Shown piece after piece: positions 56,690 to 64,000 of a DNA stretch of 64,000 bases (position 1 is its first letter; each line of letters starts with the position of its first letter). This DNA is from Pseudobutyrivibrio ruminis CF1b (GTDB taxonomy: Bacteria; Bacillota; Clostridia; Lachnospirales; Lachnospiraceae), in NCBI RefSeq assembly GCF_000424005.1, contig NZ_AUJB01000008.1:620001-684000 (forward strand), written 5' to 3'. The notes beneath the pieces were generated by a model, which saw only the letters and a program-made list of their open reading frames with translations, was not told the DNA's origin and did not search any database. The position numbers and the translations under genes were made by a program.

Positions 56690-56724
56690 AGCTCTTTGAT
56701 GAGATATCATCAAGGAGCTTTTTT
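56690..56724 (+). terminator. Intrinsic terminator after galT
   Basis: AGCTCTTTGATGA (56690-56702) / TCATCAAGGAGCT (56707-56719), one mismatch, then six T. Confidence 0.9.
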
Positions 56725-56827
56725 CATTTATTCTTTCTTTTAAATTCAATTTACCTTCACGTGACCTTCACTTTCCGCCGATAAAGTAAAGCCATAACAA
56801 CATACCAACCAGAAAGGAGTCGGACTT

Positions 56828-57523
56828 ATGGCTGAGATTCAAAAAGTTTTTAATCGATATGAAAAGAAATTTTTGTTGGATGAAAAAACTTATTTGGAAT
56901 TCAAAAAAGAACTGGATAAGTATATGGAGGAAGATAATTACGGAATCCATACCATTAGGAATATATATTACGATACTCCAACAGATGAACTGATTAGAAC
57001 ATCAATTGAGGGACCTAAGTACAAAGAGAAATTTAGAGTTCGCTGTTACGGAACACCAACCTACGATAGTATGTGTTTCTTGGAGATAAAGAAAAAATAT
57101 AAGGGTTTGGTAAATAAAAGAAGAGTGGCAATTCCTATGGAGGAGGCAGAACAGTATCTGATAGATGGTAAATTGCCATCAAACCCAAATCAGATTTTTA
57201 AAGAGATAGATTATTTCTTCAGCCATTACCCATTGGAACCAAAAAGATATATAGCGTATGACAGACTGGCAATGTTTGGAAAAGAGGATCCAGAGTTTCG
57301 AGTTACATTTGATATGAATATACGAAGCAGAGACTGTAATTTGACCTTATACAGTGATGAAGATAATGATTACTTGTTGCAGGAAGGTCAGAGACTTATG
57401 GAAGTAAAAATTTCTGATTCAATGCCTTTATGGTTTGCCAGATTACTTTCGAAGTATGAGATTTATCCGACATCATTTTCCAAGTATGGAAATTTCTATA
57501 AGAAACAATTGAAGGAAGCATAG
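56828..57523 (+). CDS. VTC-domain protein (polyphosphate polymerase-like)
   Basis: 231 aa. The VTC tunnel domain: NRYEKKFLLDE (~9), RNIYYDTPT (~45), KEKFRVRCYG (~67), FLEIKKKYKGLVNKRR (~85), and MEVKISDSMPLW (~200), with the basic and acidic residues that line the active tunnel. Eukaryotic VTC4 makes polyphosphate from ATP; in bacteria the substrate is not established. First gene of a three-gene unit with a DUF4956 membrane protein and a secreted beta-helix protein. ATG 56828 behind AAAGGAG. Confidence 0.9.
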   Translation: MAEIQKVFNRYEKKFLLDEKTYLEFKKELDKYMEEDNYGIHTIRNIYYDTPTDELIRTSIEGPKYKEKFRVRCYGTPTYDSMCFLEIKKKYKGLVNKRRVAIPMEEAEQYLIDGKLPSNPNQIFKEIDYFFSHYPLEPKRYIAYDRLAMFGKEDPEFRVTFDMNIRSRDCNLTLYSDEDNDYLLQEGQRLMEVKISDSMPLWFARLLSKYEIYPTSFSKYGNFYKKQLKEA

Positions 57524-57553
57524 TATTTAATAAGAGAAAAAGGAGTATATTTA

Positions 57554-58243
57554 ATGGAAGCAATTTTAGCAGCTCTTCAGAGCACAGATGTGGAAACAAC
57601 ATTTAGTATTATGGATGCAATGATTGATGCAGGTCTTGCAGCAATTTTAGGACTTATTATTTCATTTACTTATATTAAAACAGGTAAGAATTCAAAGAAT
57701 TTTGCAAGAACACTTATCATATTGCCAAGCTTGGTTTGCTTAGTTATGTTGGCGGTAAACGGAAATTTTGGAACCAGTCTTGCTGTAGTGGGAGCTTTTT
57801 CACTTGTAAGATTTAGATCATTGCAAGGAAGTTCAAGGGACATTGGATTTATTTTCTTTACAATGACTATTGGCATTATCTGTGCAATTGGTGAATTACC
57901 GTTGGCACTTTTGGTTACAGCATTTATTTGCGCGATTCATATGGTGCTTTTCTATACTAATTTTGCAGCAAATGACGTAGATGAGAAGGACCTTAGGGTA
58001 ACAATTCCTGAAAATCTTGATTATAGTGATATTTTCGATGATTTATTCGAAAAGTACACTAAGAGCCATAAGCAAGTGGCAGTAAAGACAACAAATATGG
58101 GTTCTATGTATGAAATAAATTATCGTGTAAAATTATTAGATGAAATGCAGGAGAAATCCTTTATAGATGAAATCCGTATGAGAAATGGAAACCTTACAGT
58201 TGTTTGTGGACGTTGTGATATGAACGAAGCAGAGGAATTATAA
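57554..58243 (+). CDS. DUF4956 membrane protein
   Basis: 229 aa, four TM segments (~20-40, 52-70, 75-95, 108-130) and a ~90-residue soluble C-terminus. Sequence LVRFRSLQGSSRDIGFIF (~83-100) is the family signature of DUF4956, nearly always next to VTC genes. Possibly a membrane partner or exporter for the VTC product. 30 nt after VTC, 1 nt before the next gene. Confidence 0.88.
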   Translation: MEAILAALQSTDVETTFSIMDAMIDAGLAAILGLIISFTYIKTGKNSKNFARTLIILPSLVCLVMLAVNGNFGTSLAVVGAFSLVRFRSLQGSSRDIGFIFFTMTIGIICAIGELPLALLVTAFICAIHMVLFYTNFAANDVDEKDLRVTIPENLDYSDIFDDLFEKYTKSHKQVAVKTTNMGSMYEINYRVKLLDEMQEKSFIDEIRMRNGNLTVVCGRCDMNEAEEL

Positions 58244-58244
58244 T

Positions 58245-59546
58245 ATGAAAAATAAAATTGTAATTAGTATTTTAGGTTTATTACTTGTTGGTTCTCTAGT
58301 TGGCTGCAGTTTTAATAAAACTAATACAGCTACTTCAGCAAAATCAGAGGAACAGACAGAAACTACAGTCACCACAGAAGAGGTATCTTCGGAAACAGCT
58401 TATAGTGATGCTGCATCTGCATCAGCTGCTTATAAGGAACTGACTATTAAAACCGATTGGGATAGTAAAGCTACTGTTACATTTTCATCTGATGGAATGA
58501 CTATAGATGGAAGTGGATGTTCTAATGAGGATGGTGTTTTATATATCACAGTGGGCGGTGCCTACACACTGACAGGCGCTAGTGAAAATGCATCCATACT
58601 TATAAATACAGATGAAAATGTAAAGCTGATACTCAATGGTGTTGAACTAAAGAGTGCAAAAGGCCCAGTGATTTATGGCCAGCAGGTTAAAAATCTGTAT
58701 ATAGAAACAGCAGCAGGCACTACAAATTCAATAGAGGATGCCTCTGAATACGAAACAGATTCTGAGGGAAATGACATCGGTAAAGCAGCTATTTCTTGCA
58801 ACGATGATTTAATCTTCTTAGGAGAGGGAACTCTTAATGTAACAGGAAACTATAAGCATGGCATCGCCTGTGATGACAAGCTTTATATAGAATCTGGAAC
58901 AATCAATGTAGTTTCAAATGTGAAGGATGGAATTCGTGCCAATGACCTTTTGAGCATAGACGGAGGAACTGTTAACGTCACTAGTGAAAACGAGGGTATC
59001 GAGTCAAAGAGCTTGATATTCATAAATGGAGGCGATATAACTGTAGATTCTGCAGATGATGGTATTAATGCCAGCTGCTATATAGAAATCAATGGAGGAA
59101 CAGTTACTGTTAAAAGCACTAATAATGATGCTATAGATAGTAACGGTGGTTTTGATGGTTGCATTACCATAAATGATGGCGTTGTTAATGCTACTGGAGC
59201 TGGAATGCCTGATGGTGCATTAGATGCGGATGAATCTTCTGTAATCATTAATGGAGGAAAAGTGACAGCTACAGGAGGTTGCAATAGTCCAATCATCGAA
59301 AACGGTGGAGATAATAATATAACTGGCGAGACATTCTCAGGCGGAGGAATGGGTGGCCAAGGTGGCAAAGCAGGCCCAGGTGGACAGAAAGGTCAGGGTG
59401 GACCTGGCGAGAAGGGGGATTTTGATCCTAATAACCTTCCAGAGGACTTTGATCCTGAAAACAGACCAGAGCCACCAGAAAATGGTGAAAAAACAGAAGC
59501 ACCAGAAGGTGGCACTGATAACCAACAGAATGATGATTCATTATAA
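58245..59546 (+). CDS. Cthe_2159-like carbohydrate-binding beta-helix lipoprotein
   Basis: 433 aa. Lipobox VGSLVGC (Cys ~22), Ser/Thr/Glu-rich spacer, then right-handed beta-helix-type repeats (~75-360) with recurring INGG and D-G-I units (SIDGGTVNVTS, INGGDITVDS, INGGTVTVKS), as in the Cthe_2159 carbohydrate-binding (formerly DUF4353) family. The tail (~365-433) is Gly-rich, then Pro/Glu/Asp-rich. The related Clostridium protein binds acidic polysaccharides and calcium. Coupled to DUF4956 by a 1-nt gap. Confidence 0.85.
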   Translation: MKNKIVISILGLLLVGSLVGCSFNKTNTATSAKSEEQTETTVTTEEVSSETAYSDAASASAAYKELTIKTDWDSKATVTFSSDGMTIDGSGCSNEDGVLYITVGGAYTLTGASENASILINTDENVKLILNGVELKSAKGPVIYGQQVKNLYIETAAGTTNSIEDASEYETDSEGNDIGKAAISCNDDLIFLGEGTLNVTGNYKHGIACDDKLYIESGTINVVSNVKDGIRANDLLSIDGGTVNVTSENEGIESKSLIFINGGDITVDSADDGINASCYIEINGGTVTVKSTNNDAIDSNGGFDGCITINDGVVNATGAGMPDGALDADESSVIINGGKVTATGGCNSPIIENGGDNNITGETFSGGGMGGQGGKAGPGGQKGQGGPGEKGDFDPNNLPEDFDPENRPEPPENGEKTEAPEGGTDNQQNDDSL

Positions 59547-59589
59547 GAATCAACTACTTGAAAAAAATAGAAATTGGTATAAAATAATT

Positions 59590-59624
59590 AAGGACTGCGG
59601 ATTTTTGCAGTCCTTAGTTTATTT
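59590..59624 (+). terminator. Intrinsic terminator before gltX
   Basis: AAGGACTGC (59590-59598) / GCAGTCCTT (59607-59615), then AGTTTATTTT. Confidence 0.85.
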
Positions 59625-59645
59625 TGATATTGAGAGGAAATATAA

Positions 59646-61094
59646 ATGAGTAAAGTAAGAACACGTTTCGCACCATCACCAACTGGTCGTATGCACGTTG
59701 GTAATCTTCGTACAGCTCTTTATGCATATTTAGTAGCAAAGCACGAGGGAGGAGATTTCCTTCTTAGAATAGAAGACACAGATCAGGAGCGTCTTGTTGA
59801 GGGCGCTGTAGATATTATTTATAGAACACTTGCAGCAACAGGCCTTATTCATGATGAAGGCCCAGATAAGGATAAGGGTGTTGGCCCATACGTTCAGTCT
59901 GAGCGTCAGGCAGCCGGCATTTACCTTGAGTACGCTAAGCAGCTTATCGAAAAAGGAGAAGCATATTACTGCTTCTGTGATGACGAGCGTCTTGCTGAGT
60001 GCAAGCAGGTTATCGGCGACAAGGAAATCCACATCTATGATAAGCACTGCCTTGGTCTTTCAAAGGAAGAGGTAGAGGCTAATCTTGCAGCTGGAAAGCC
60101 ATATGTTATCCGTCAGAACAATCCTCGTACAGGCACAACTACATTCGTAGATGAGCTTTACGGAGAGATTACAGTAGATAATGCAGAGCTTGATGATATG
60201 ATTCTTATCAAGTCTGATGGATATCCTACATACAATTTTGCTAACGTTGTTGATGATCACCTTATGGGTATCACACACGTTGTTCGTGGTAATGAGTACA
60301 TTTCATCATCACCAAAGTACAATCGTCTCTATGAAGCATTTGGTTGGGAAGTACCAAAGTACATTCACTGCCCACTTATTACGAACGAGGAGCACCAGAA
60401 GCTTTCTAAGCGTTCAGGACACTCTTCATACGAAGACCTTATTGAGCAGGGCTTCCTTACAGAGGCTGTTGTTAACTTCGTAGCTCTTCTTGGATGGTCT
60501 CCAGAGAATGACAATGAGATTTTCTCACTTGAGGAGCTTGTTAAGGAGTTCGATTACCACCGTATTTCAAAGTCACCTGCAGTATTCGACATCACAAAGC
60601 TTAAGTGGATGAACGGCGAGTACATGAAGGCTATGGACTTTGACAAGTTCTACGAGATGGCAGAGCCATACCTCAAGGAATACATTAAGGGCGATTATGA
60701 CCTTAAGAAGATTGCAAAGATGGTTCAGACTCGTATCGAGGTATTCCCTGACATCAAGGATCACGTTGATTTCTTTGATGCAGTACCAGAGTATGACAAT
60801 GCAATGTATACTCACAAGAAGATGAAGACAAATGAGGAGTCTTCACTTGCAGTTCTCAAGGAGCTTCTTCCAGTTCTTGAGGCACAGGATGATTACTCAA
60901 ATGATGCTCTTTACGCACTTCTTTCAGGATTTGCTGCAGAGCACGAATATAAGAATGGATACGTTCTCTGGCCAGTACGTACAGCTGTTTCAGGTAAGCA
61001 GATGACTCCTGGCGGTGCAACAGAGTTGATGGAAATCCTTGGTAAGGAAGAATCTATCAAGCGTATCAAGGCAGCAATCGAAAAGCTGTCATAA
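59646..61094 (+). CDS. gltX: Glutamyl-tRNA synthetase
   Basis: Class I synthetase charging tRNA-Glu. 482 aa. [23 protein letters not shown] (HIGH-like) start, shown here by [16 protein letters not shown]-like [10 protein letters not shown] (~253). No T-box precedes it, only a terminator. Behind GAGAGG. It is probably transcribed with the helicase 55 nt downstream. Confidence 0.95.
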   Translation: MSKVRTRFAPSPTGRMHVGNLRTALYAYLVAKHEGGDFLLRIEDTDQERLVEGAVDIIYRTLAATGLIHDEGPDKDKGVGPYVQSERQAAGIYLEYAKQLIEKGEAYYCFCDDERLAECKQVIGDKEIHIYDKHCLGLSKEEVEANLAAGKPYVIRQNNPRTGTTTFVDELYGEITVDNAELDDMILIKSDGYPTYNFANVVDDHLMGITHVVRGNEYISSSPKYNRLYEAFGWEVPKYIHCPLITNEEHQKLSKRSGHSSYEDLIEQGFLTEAVVNFVALLGWSPENDNEIFSLEELVKEFDYHRISKSPAVFDITKLKWMNGEYMKAMDFDKFYEMAEPYLKEYIKGDYDLKKIAKMVQTRIEVFPDIKDHVDFFDAVPEYDNAMYTHKKMKTNEESSLAVLKELLPVLEAQDDYSNDALYALLSGFAAEHEYKNGYVLWPVRTAVSGKQMTPGGATELMEILGKEESIKRIKAAIEKLS

Positions 61095-61149
61095 TTGGGT
61101 TTAAAAATATTTGTTGGTTGACCTTGAATACTGGGCATAGAGGAGTTTT

Positions 61150-62847
61150 ATGAATCTAAATGCCCCACAGAGACAGGCTGTTCTTCATAAAGAAGGGCCT
61201 TGTCTAGTTATAGCAGGCCCGGGTAGTGGCAAAACAGCGGTTTTGACACAAAGGGTTAGAGCGCTTATTAATTCTGGTGTACCAGCAGATCAGGTTTTGG
61301 TAATCACGTTTACCAAGGCGGCAGCGATAGAAATGAAGGAACGTTTCGAAGGTATATCAGAGGAGAAATCCCCGGTGACCTTTGGAACGTTCCATTCTTT
61401 ATTTTGGGGAATAATTCAAAAGGAATTAGGCTATAAGAATTCCGACATAATTATGGGCCAGATGAGGGATAGAATCTGGAAAGAGGCTATGTATCTGGCA
61501 GGGGAAGACGAGGATGATATCCCAAGAAAGTACGCATATCTAAAGGATAAATATCATGTAGTTGATTTTGATGATATGCTTTCAAAAGCCTATGAACTTT
61601 TTATTAATAAACCTGCGGTATTAGCCAAATGGCAGAAGAGATTTTCATACTTTTTAGTAGATGAGATGCAGGATATGAATGACCTTCAATTTAAGCTTAT
61701 TTGCATGTTATCAGCAAAAACTAAAAATCTGTTTTGTGTAGGAGATGACGACCAGTCTATTTACGGCTTTCGAGGAGCAAATCCAAAGATTATGCTTGAT
61801 TTTGAGGAAAAGTTTCCTGGAGCAGAAAAGATTATCCTTGATTACAATTACAGAAATCCTGAGAATATCGTGGAAGCAGCAGGCAGGCTTATTGAGGTTA
61901 ATAAAAACAGATTTAGCAAAGAAATCAAAAGTACAGCTCCAATAGGAGATATTAAGGTGAATGAGTCGTTTTCACCTGAAGAAGAAGCAGAGTATATCCT
62001 CAAAAAGGTTCTAGGGCTACATAATGATGGTAGTCCTTACGATGAAATCGCTATTTTATACCGTAATCATTCTGATGCAAGATATCTGGTAGATAAGCTG
62101 GTGAATTCAGACATTCCATTTTATTTAAAAGAACACATGCCTAATATCTATACACATTTTATTATTGCAGACATAGAGGCATATTTTCAGCTGGCACTAG
62201 GGAATATTACAAAGACCAGATTGCTAGGCATCCTTAATAGACCAAACAGATACCTTCACAGACAGTCTCTGGAAAAAGGTGCCAGTAAGAAAGCTATGCT
62301 TGATTTTTACAGGGTTCATCCTGTTAATTACAGGACTGTAGAGGCCTTGTGGGCTGATATTGAGCTAATTGGAAAGATGTCTCCTGTGGCTGCTGTAAGC
62401 TATATAAGAAAAGCCATGGGCTATGAGACATTTCTTATTGAAGAGTCTGTTGCTAAACAGGTTGAAGTGGGCGAATACTATGAGATTCTTGACTTTATTA
62501 CTGAAGTTTTTAGGGAATGCAGGACTATTAGACAGGCCATAGACAAGCTTAATATCCTCAGATTAAAGATAGATTATGAGAATAAAAATACTAGTGTAGA
62601 TAAGAGAGGCAAGGTTGGATTATATACGTTGCATTCCAGCAAAGGTCTGGAGTTTGATAATGTATTTATTATAGCTGCAAATGATGGTATTATTCCCTCA
62701 AATAAGGTAGAAAACAGGGAGGATATGGAAGGAGAGAGAAGACTATTTTATGTTGGAATCACAAGGGCCAAAAGAAAACTTTTTATATCTTATACAAATA
62801 AAAAAAATCGGGACAAGTCCCGATTTTTAGATGAAATGAAGTTGTAA
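61150..62847 (+). CDS. Short UvrD/PcrA-family helicase
   Basis: 565 aa, shorter than PcrA/UvrD (~720). SF1 motifs: Ia/Walker A GPGSGKTAVLTQR (~25), DEMQD Walker B (~177), GDDDQSIYGFRGAN (~200), LHSSKGLEF (~500), and YVGITRAKRKLFISY (~535). Domains 1B and 2B appear reduced. Could unwind DNA in repair or in restart. The last ~15 codons contain a terminator hairpin (62806-62828), an unusual overlap. Confidence 0.9.
   Translation: MNLNAPQRQAVLHKEGPCLVIAGPGSGKTAVLTQRVRALINSGVPADQVLVITFTKAAAIEMKERFEGISEEKSPVTFGTFHSLFWGIIQKELGYKNSDIIMGQMRDRIWKEAMYLAGEDEDDIPRKYAYLKDKYHVVDFDDMLSKAYELFINKPAVLAKWQKRFSYFLVDEMQDMNDLQFKLICMLSAKTKNLFCVGDDDQSIYGFRGANPKIMLDFEEKFPGAEKIILDYNYRNPENIVEAAGRLIEVNKNRFSKEIKSTAPIGDIKVNESFSPEEEAEYILKKVLGLHNDGSPYDEIAILYRNHSDARYLVDKLVNSDIPFYLKEHMPNIYTHFIIADIEAYFQLALGNITKTRLLGILNRPNRYLHRQSLEKGASKKAMLDFYRVHPVNYRTVEALWADIELIGKMSPVAAVSYIRKAMGYETFLIEESVAKQVEVGEYYEILDFITEVFRECRTIRQAIDKLNILRLKIDYENKNTSVDKRGKVGLYTLHSSKGLEFDNVFIIAANDGIIPSNKVENREDMEGERRLFYVGITRAKRKLFISYTNKKNRDKSRFLDEMKL
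62806..62828. terminator. Terminator hairpin inside helicase 3' coding end, serving both strands
   Basis: AATCGGGA (62806-62813), loop CAAG, TCCCGATT (62818-62825), flanked by poly-A on the left and T5 on the right. It lies before the plus-strand stop codon (62845-62847). On the minus strand it follows the DUF1292 stop by about 25 nt with a seven-T run, so it is a good terminator for that gene. Confidence 0.85.
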
Positions 62848-62851
62848 ATGA

Positions 62852-63160
62852 TTATTCTCCGAAATCCTCATCACAGATTTCATCGAAACGCTTTGAAACT
62901 GCCTCATACTCCTCATCTGATTCGATGTTGTCAAGGGATGGAGCGCCAGTCTCATCTTCGAAATAACGATAGATGAAAACTTCTCCGTCCTCGTTTGGCT
63001 CACCGTTCTTATCAAGTGGAAGCAAAACGATATAATCCTGATCATTTACATCAAATATTGTAAGAATCTCGCATGTAACCTCTGAACCATCATCTAAATT
63101 CAAAGTAACTACTACATCATCATCCTCATTATCAACTGGGAAAACCTGATTCTCGTCCAT
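62852..63160 (-). CDS. DUF1292 acidic protein
   Basis: 102 aa from the ATG at 63160 with GGAGTATAAG upstream; an upstream in-frame start lacks an RBS. Very acidic; VTLNLDDGSEVTCEILTIFDVNDQDYIVLLP is the DUF1292 core. Family members are often encoded near yrrK and ruvX, but here it stands alone, convergent with a helicase. Function unknown. Confidence 0.88.
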   Translation of the reverse strand: MDENQVFPVDNEDDDVVVTLNLDDGSEVTCEILTIFDVNDQDYIVLLPLDKNGEPNEDGEVFIYRYFEDETGAPSLDNIESDEEYEAVSKRFDEICDEDFGE

Positions 63161-63218
63161 CTTATACTCCTTTAAAGATAATATTTGTTTAAGAACTGCC
63201 CTTATGATATAATTCATC

Positions 63219-63257
63219 AATGGCGATGTCTAGTGATTTTTTGATATTTTCGCCATT
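63219..63257. promoter_or_regulatory. 8-bp inverted repeat in divergent DUF1292/GH13 spacer
   Basis: AATGGCGA (63219-63226) and TCGCCATT (63250-63257), 23 bp apart. Possible operator between divergent genes. Low support. Confidence 0.3.
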
Positions 63258-63290
63258 TATTCTACAACATGCGAGAAAACGGGGCTTATT

Positions 63291-64000
63291 ATGAACATTT
63301 CAAGAGGAGATTTTGGGGAATATGGTCCACGAATTAGTGGAAGAGATGCAGTAATATTCACATTTGCTGTGAAGCCTTCTGCTGAGAAAATCTCCATCAT
63401 TTTATTCGATAAATCCACATTTAAACAATTACATTTAATAGAGCTTTCTAAGGATTATGCTGTTGGAGCAGTTTATTCTGTCCTAGTTTCGGGCATTAAT
63501 CCTGACGAAGTATGCTATCTTCTAAAAGAAGATCGAAAAGTCTACGTTGACCCCTACGCTACAGCAGTAGTTGGTCGTGACAAATGGGCTGATGTGGAAG
63601 CTAGAGAGAAACGTCAGTTTAAGGTGTTTTCAGGTATTTCCCGAATTGATAAAGATTGGAAAGATACTAAGGTTCAAATAGCTCCTACGGATATGGTTTT
63701 ATATAAGCTTCATTTAAGAGGCTTTACAGCGGGATTTAATATGTCTGAGGCTAAAATTGGCACATATAAGGGTCTTACATCTAAGCTTTCTTACTTGAAG
63801 AAATTAGGTGTTACCAGTATAGAGCTAATGCCTCTTTATGATTTTGAAGAATTGTTTTTAGAGACAAAGGCAGTAATCTCACCTAAGGGAAAGATTACAG
63901 AAGCTTTGGAATATACAGGAAAGATTAATTACTGGGGATTCGGCATTGCCAATTACTTTGCACCAAAGGCATCCTATTTTGGTGGAGCAGATTCTGTTTG
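63291..64000 (+). CDS. GH13 debranching-type enzyme (pullulanase/isoamylase-like), 3' truncated by window
   Basis: Open from ATG 63291 to the right edge (236 codons) without a stop. The N-terminus (RGDFGEYGPRISGRDAVIFTF) and a CBM48-like beta domain (~20-95; GINPDEVCYLLKEDRKVYVDPYA) precede the start of a GH13 barrel: DMVLYKLHLRGFT (~139), GVTSIELMPLYDF (~175), and YWGFGIANYFAPKASY (~213). This order fits type I pullulanase or GlgX-like glycogen debranching. No signal peptide, so it is cytoplasmic. Catalytic residues lie beyond the window. The RBS is weak (GGGG). Confidence 0.85.
   Translation, partial: MNISRGDFGEYGPRISGRDAVIFTFAVKPSAEKISIILFDKSTFKQLHLIELSKDYAVGAVYSVLVSGINPDEVCYLLKEDRKVYVDPYATAVVGRDKWADVEAREKRQFKVFSGISRIDKDWKDTKVQIAPTDMVLYKLHLRGFTAGFNMSEAKIGTYKGLTSKLSYLKKLGVTSIELMPLYDFEELFLETKAVISPKGKITEALEYTGKINYWGFGIANYFAPKASYFGGADSV

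Overview
The window looks like a chromosomal segment of an anaerobic, low-GC Gram-positive bacterium of the Clostridia, most likely family Lachnospiraceae (Butyrivibrio/Pseudobutyrivibrio type). This is inferred from the A+T-rich sequence, a T-box before thrS, CIRCE control of hrcA-grpE-dnaK-dnaJ, the DUF2975/HTH/DUF4173 trio, class II GalT, a secreted GH13 amylase with a PT-repeat linker, and many c-di-GMP proteins (three PilZ, two GGDEF). No rRNA, tRNA, insertion sequence, phage gene or classical CRISPR array was recognised.

Layout: 1-3.6 kb, two tandem small+large pairs of 3-isopropylmalate-dehydratase-type hydro-lyases separated by a long hairpin. 3.6-5.7 kb, a secreted alpha-amylase behind an operator-rich promoter. 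5.7-11.7 kb, a variant CobW GTPase, a PfkB kinase, a 57-residue ORF, an fchA-folD folate pair with a PilZ protein and a zinc-motif membrane protein, and an HD protein. 11.7-17.2 kb, an ABC export system with two adaptors, then exonuclease III. 17.3-19.9 kb, DUF2975, HTH and DUF4173 membrane genes and a 55-residue protein. 20-26.6 kb, argG divergent from argC-GNAT-argJ-argB-argD, with a hairpin-rich leader inside the operon. 26.7-32.9 kb, comEA, a response regulator, a histidine kinase, a GerMN lipoprotein and comEC. 32.9-34.1 kb, a six- to seven-unit array of about 52-bp repeats next to a restriction-endonuclease-fold-like gene. 34.1-36.4 kb, an amidase, a Nudix hydrolase and an anchored protein of unknown function. 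36.4-40.4 kb, T-box-thrS, a PflX-like radical SAM protein and holA. 40.5-44 kb, a FIST-GGDEF enzyme divergent from two tandem PilZ genes. 44-50 kb (minus strand), dus, rpsT, hemW, lepA and a GGDEF protein. 50-55 kb, the heat-shock operon. 55-64 kb, galT, a VTC/DUF4956/Cthe_2159-like cluster, gltX, a short UvrD-family helicase, a DUF1292 gene and the start of a pullulanase/isoamylase-type GH13 enzyme.

Most of the window is housekeeping. The points that deserve a second look are: (i) the ~52-bp repeat array of alternating AGGTAGTA and TACTACCT octamers directly upstream of the nuclease-like gene; (ii) a FolD that lacks the cyclohydrolase lysine and glutamine while sitting next to a separate cyclohydrolase (FchA); (iii) a chain of hairpins between argC and the GNAT gene, two of them mutually exclusive, one covering the ribosome-binding site; (iv) two genes that look leaderless; and (v) a response regulator/kinase/GerMN lipoprotein set that resembles actinobacterial MtrAB-LpqB, embedded between competence genes.
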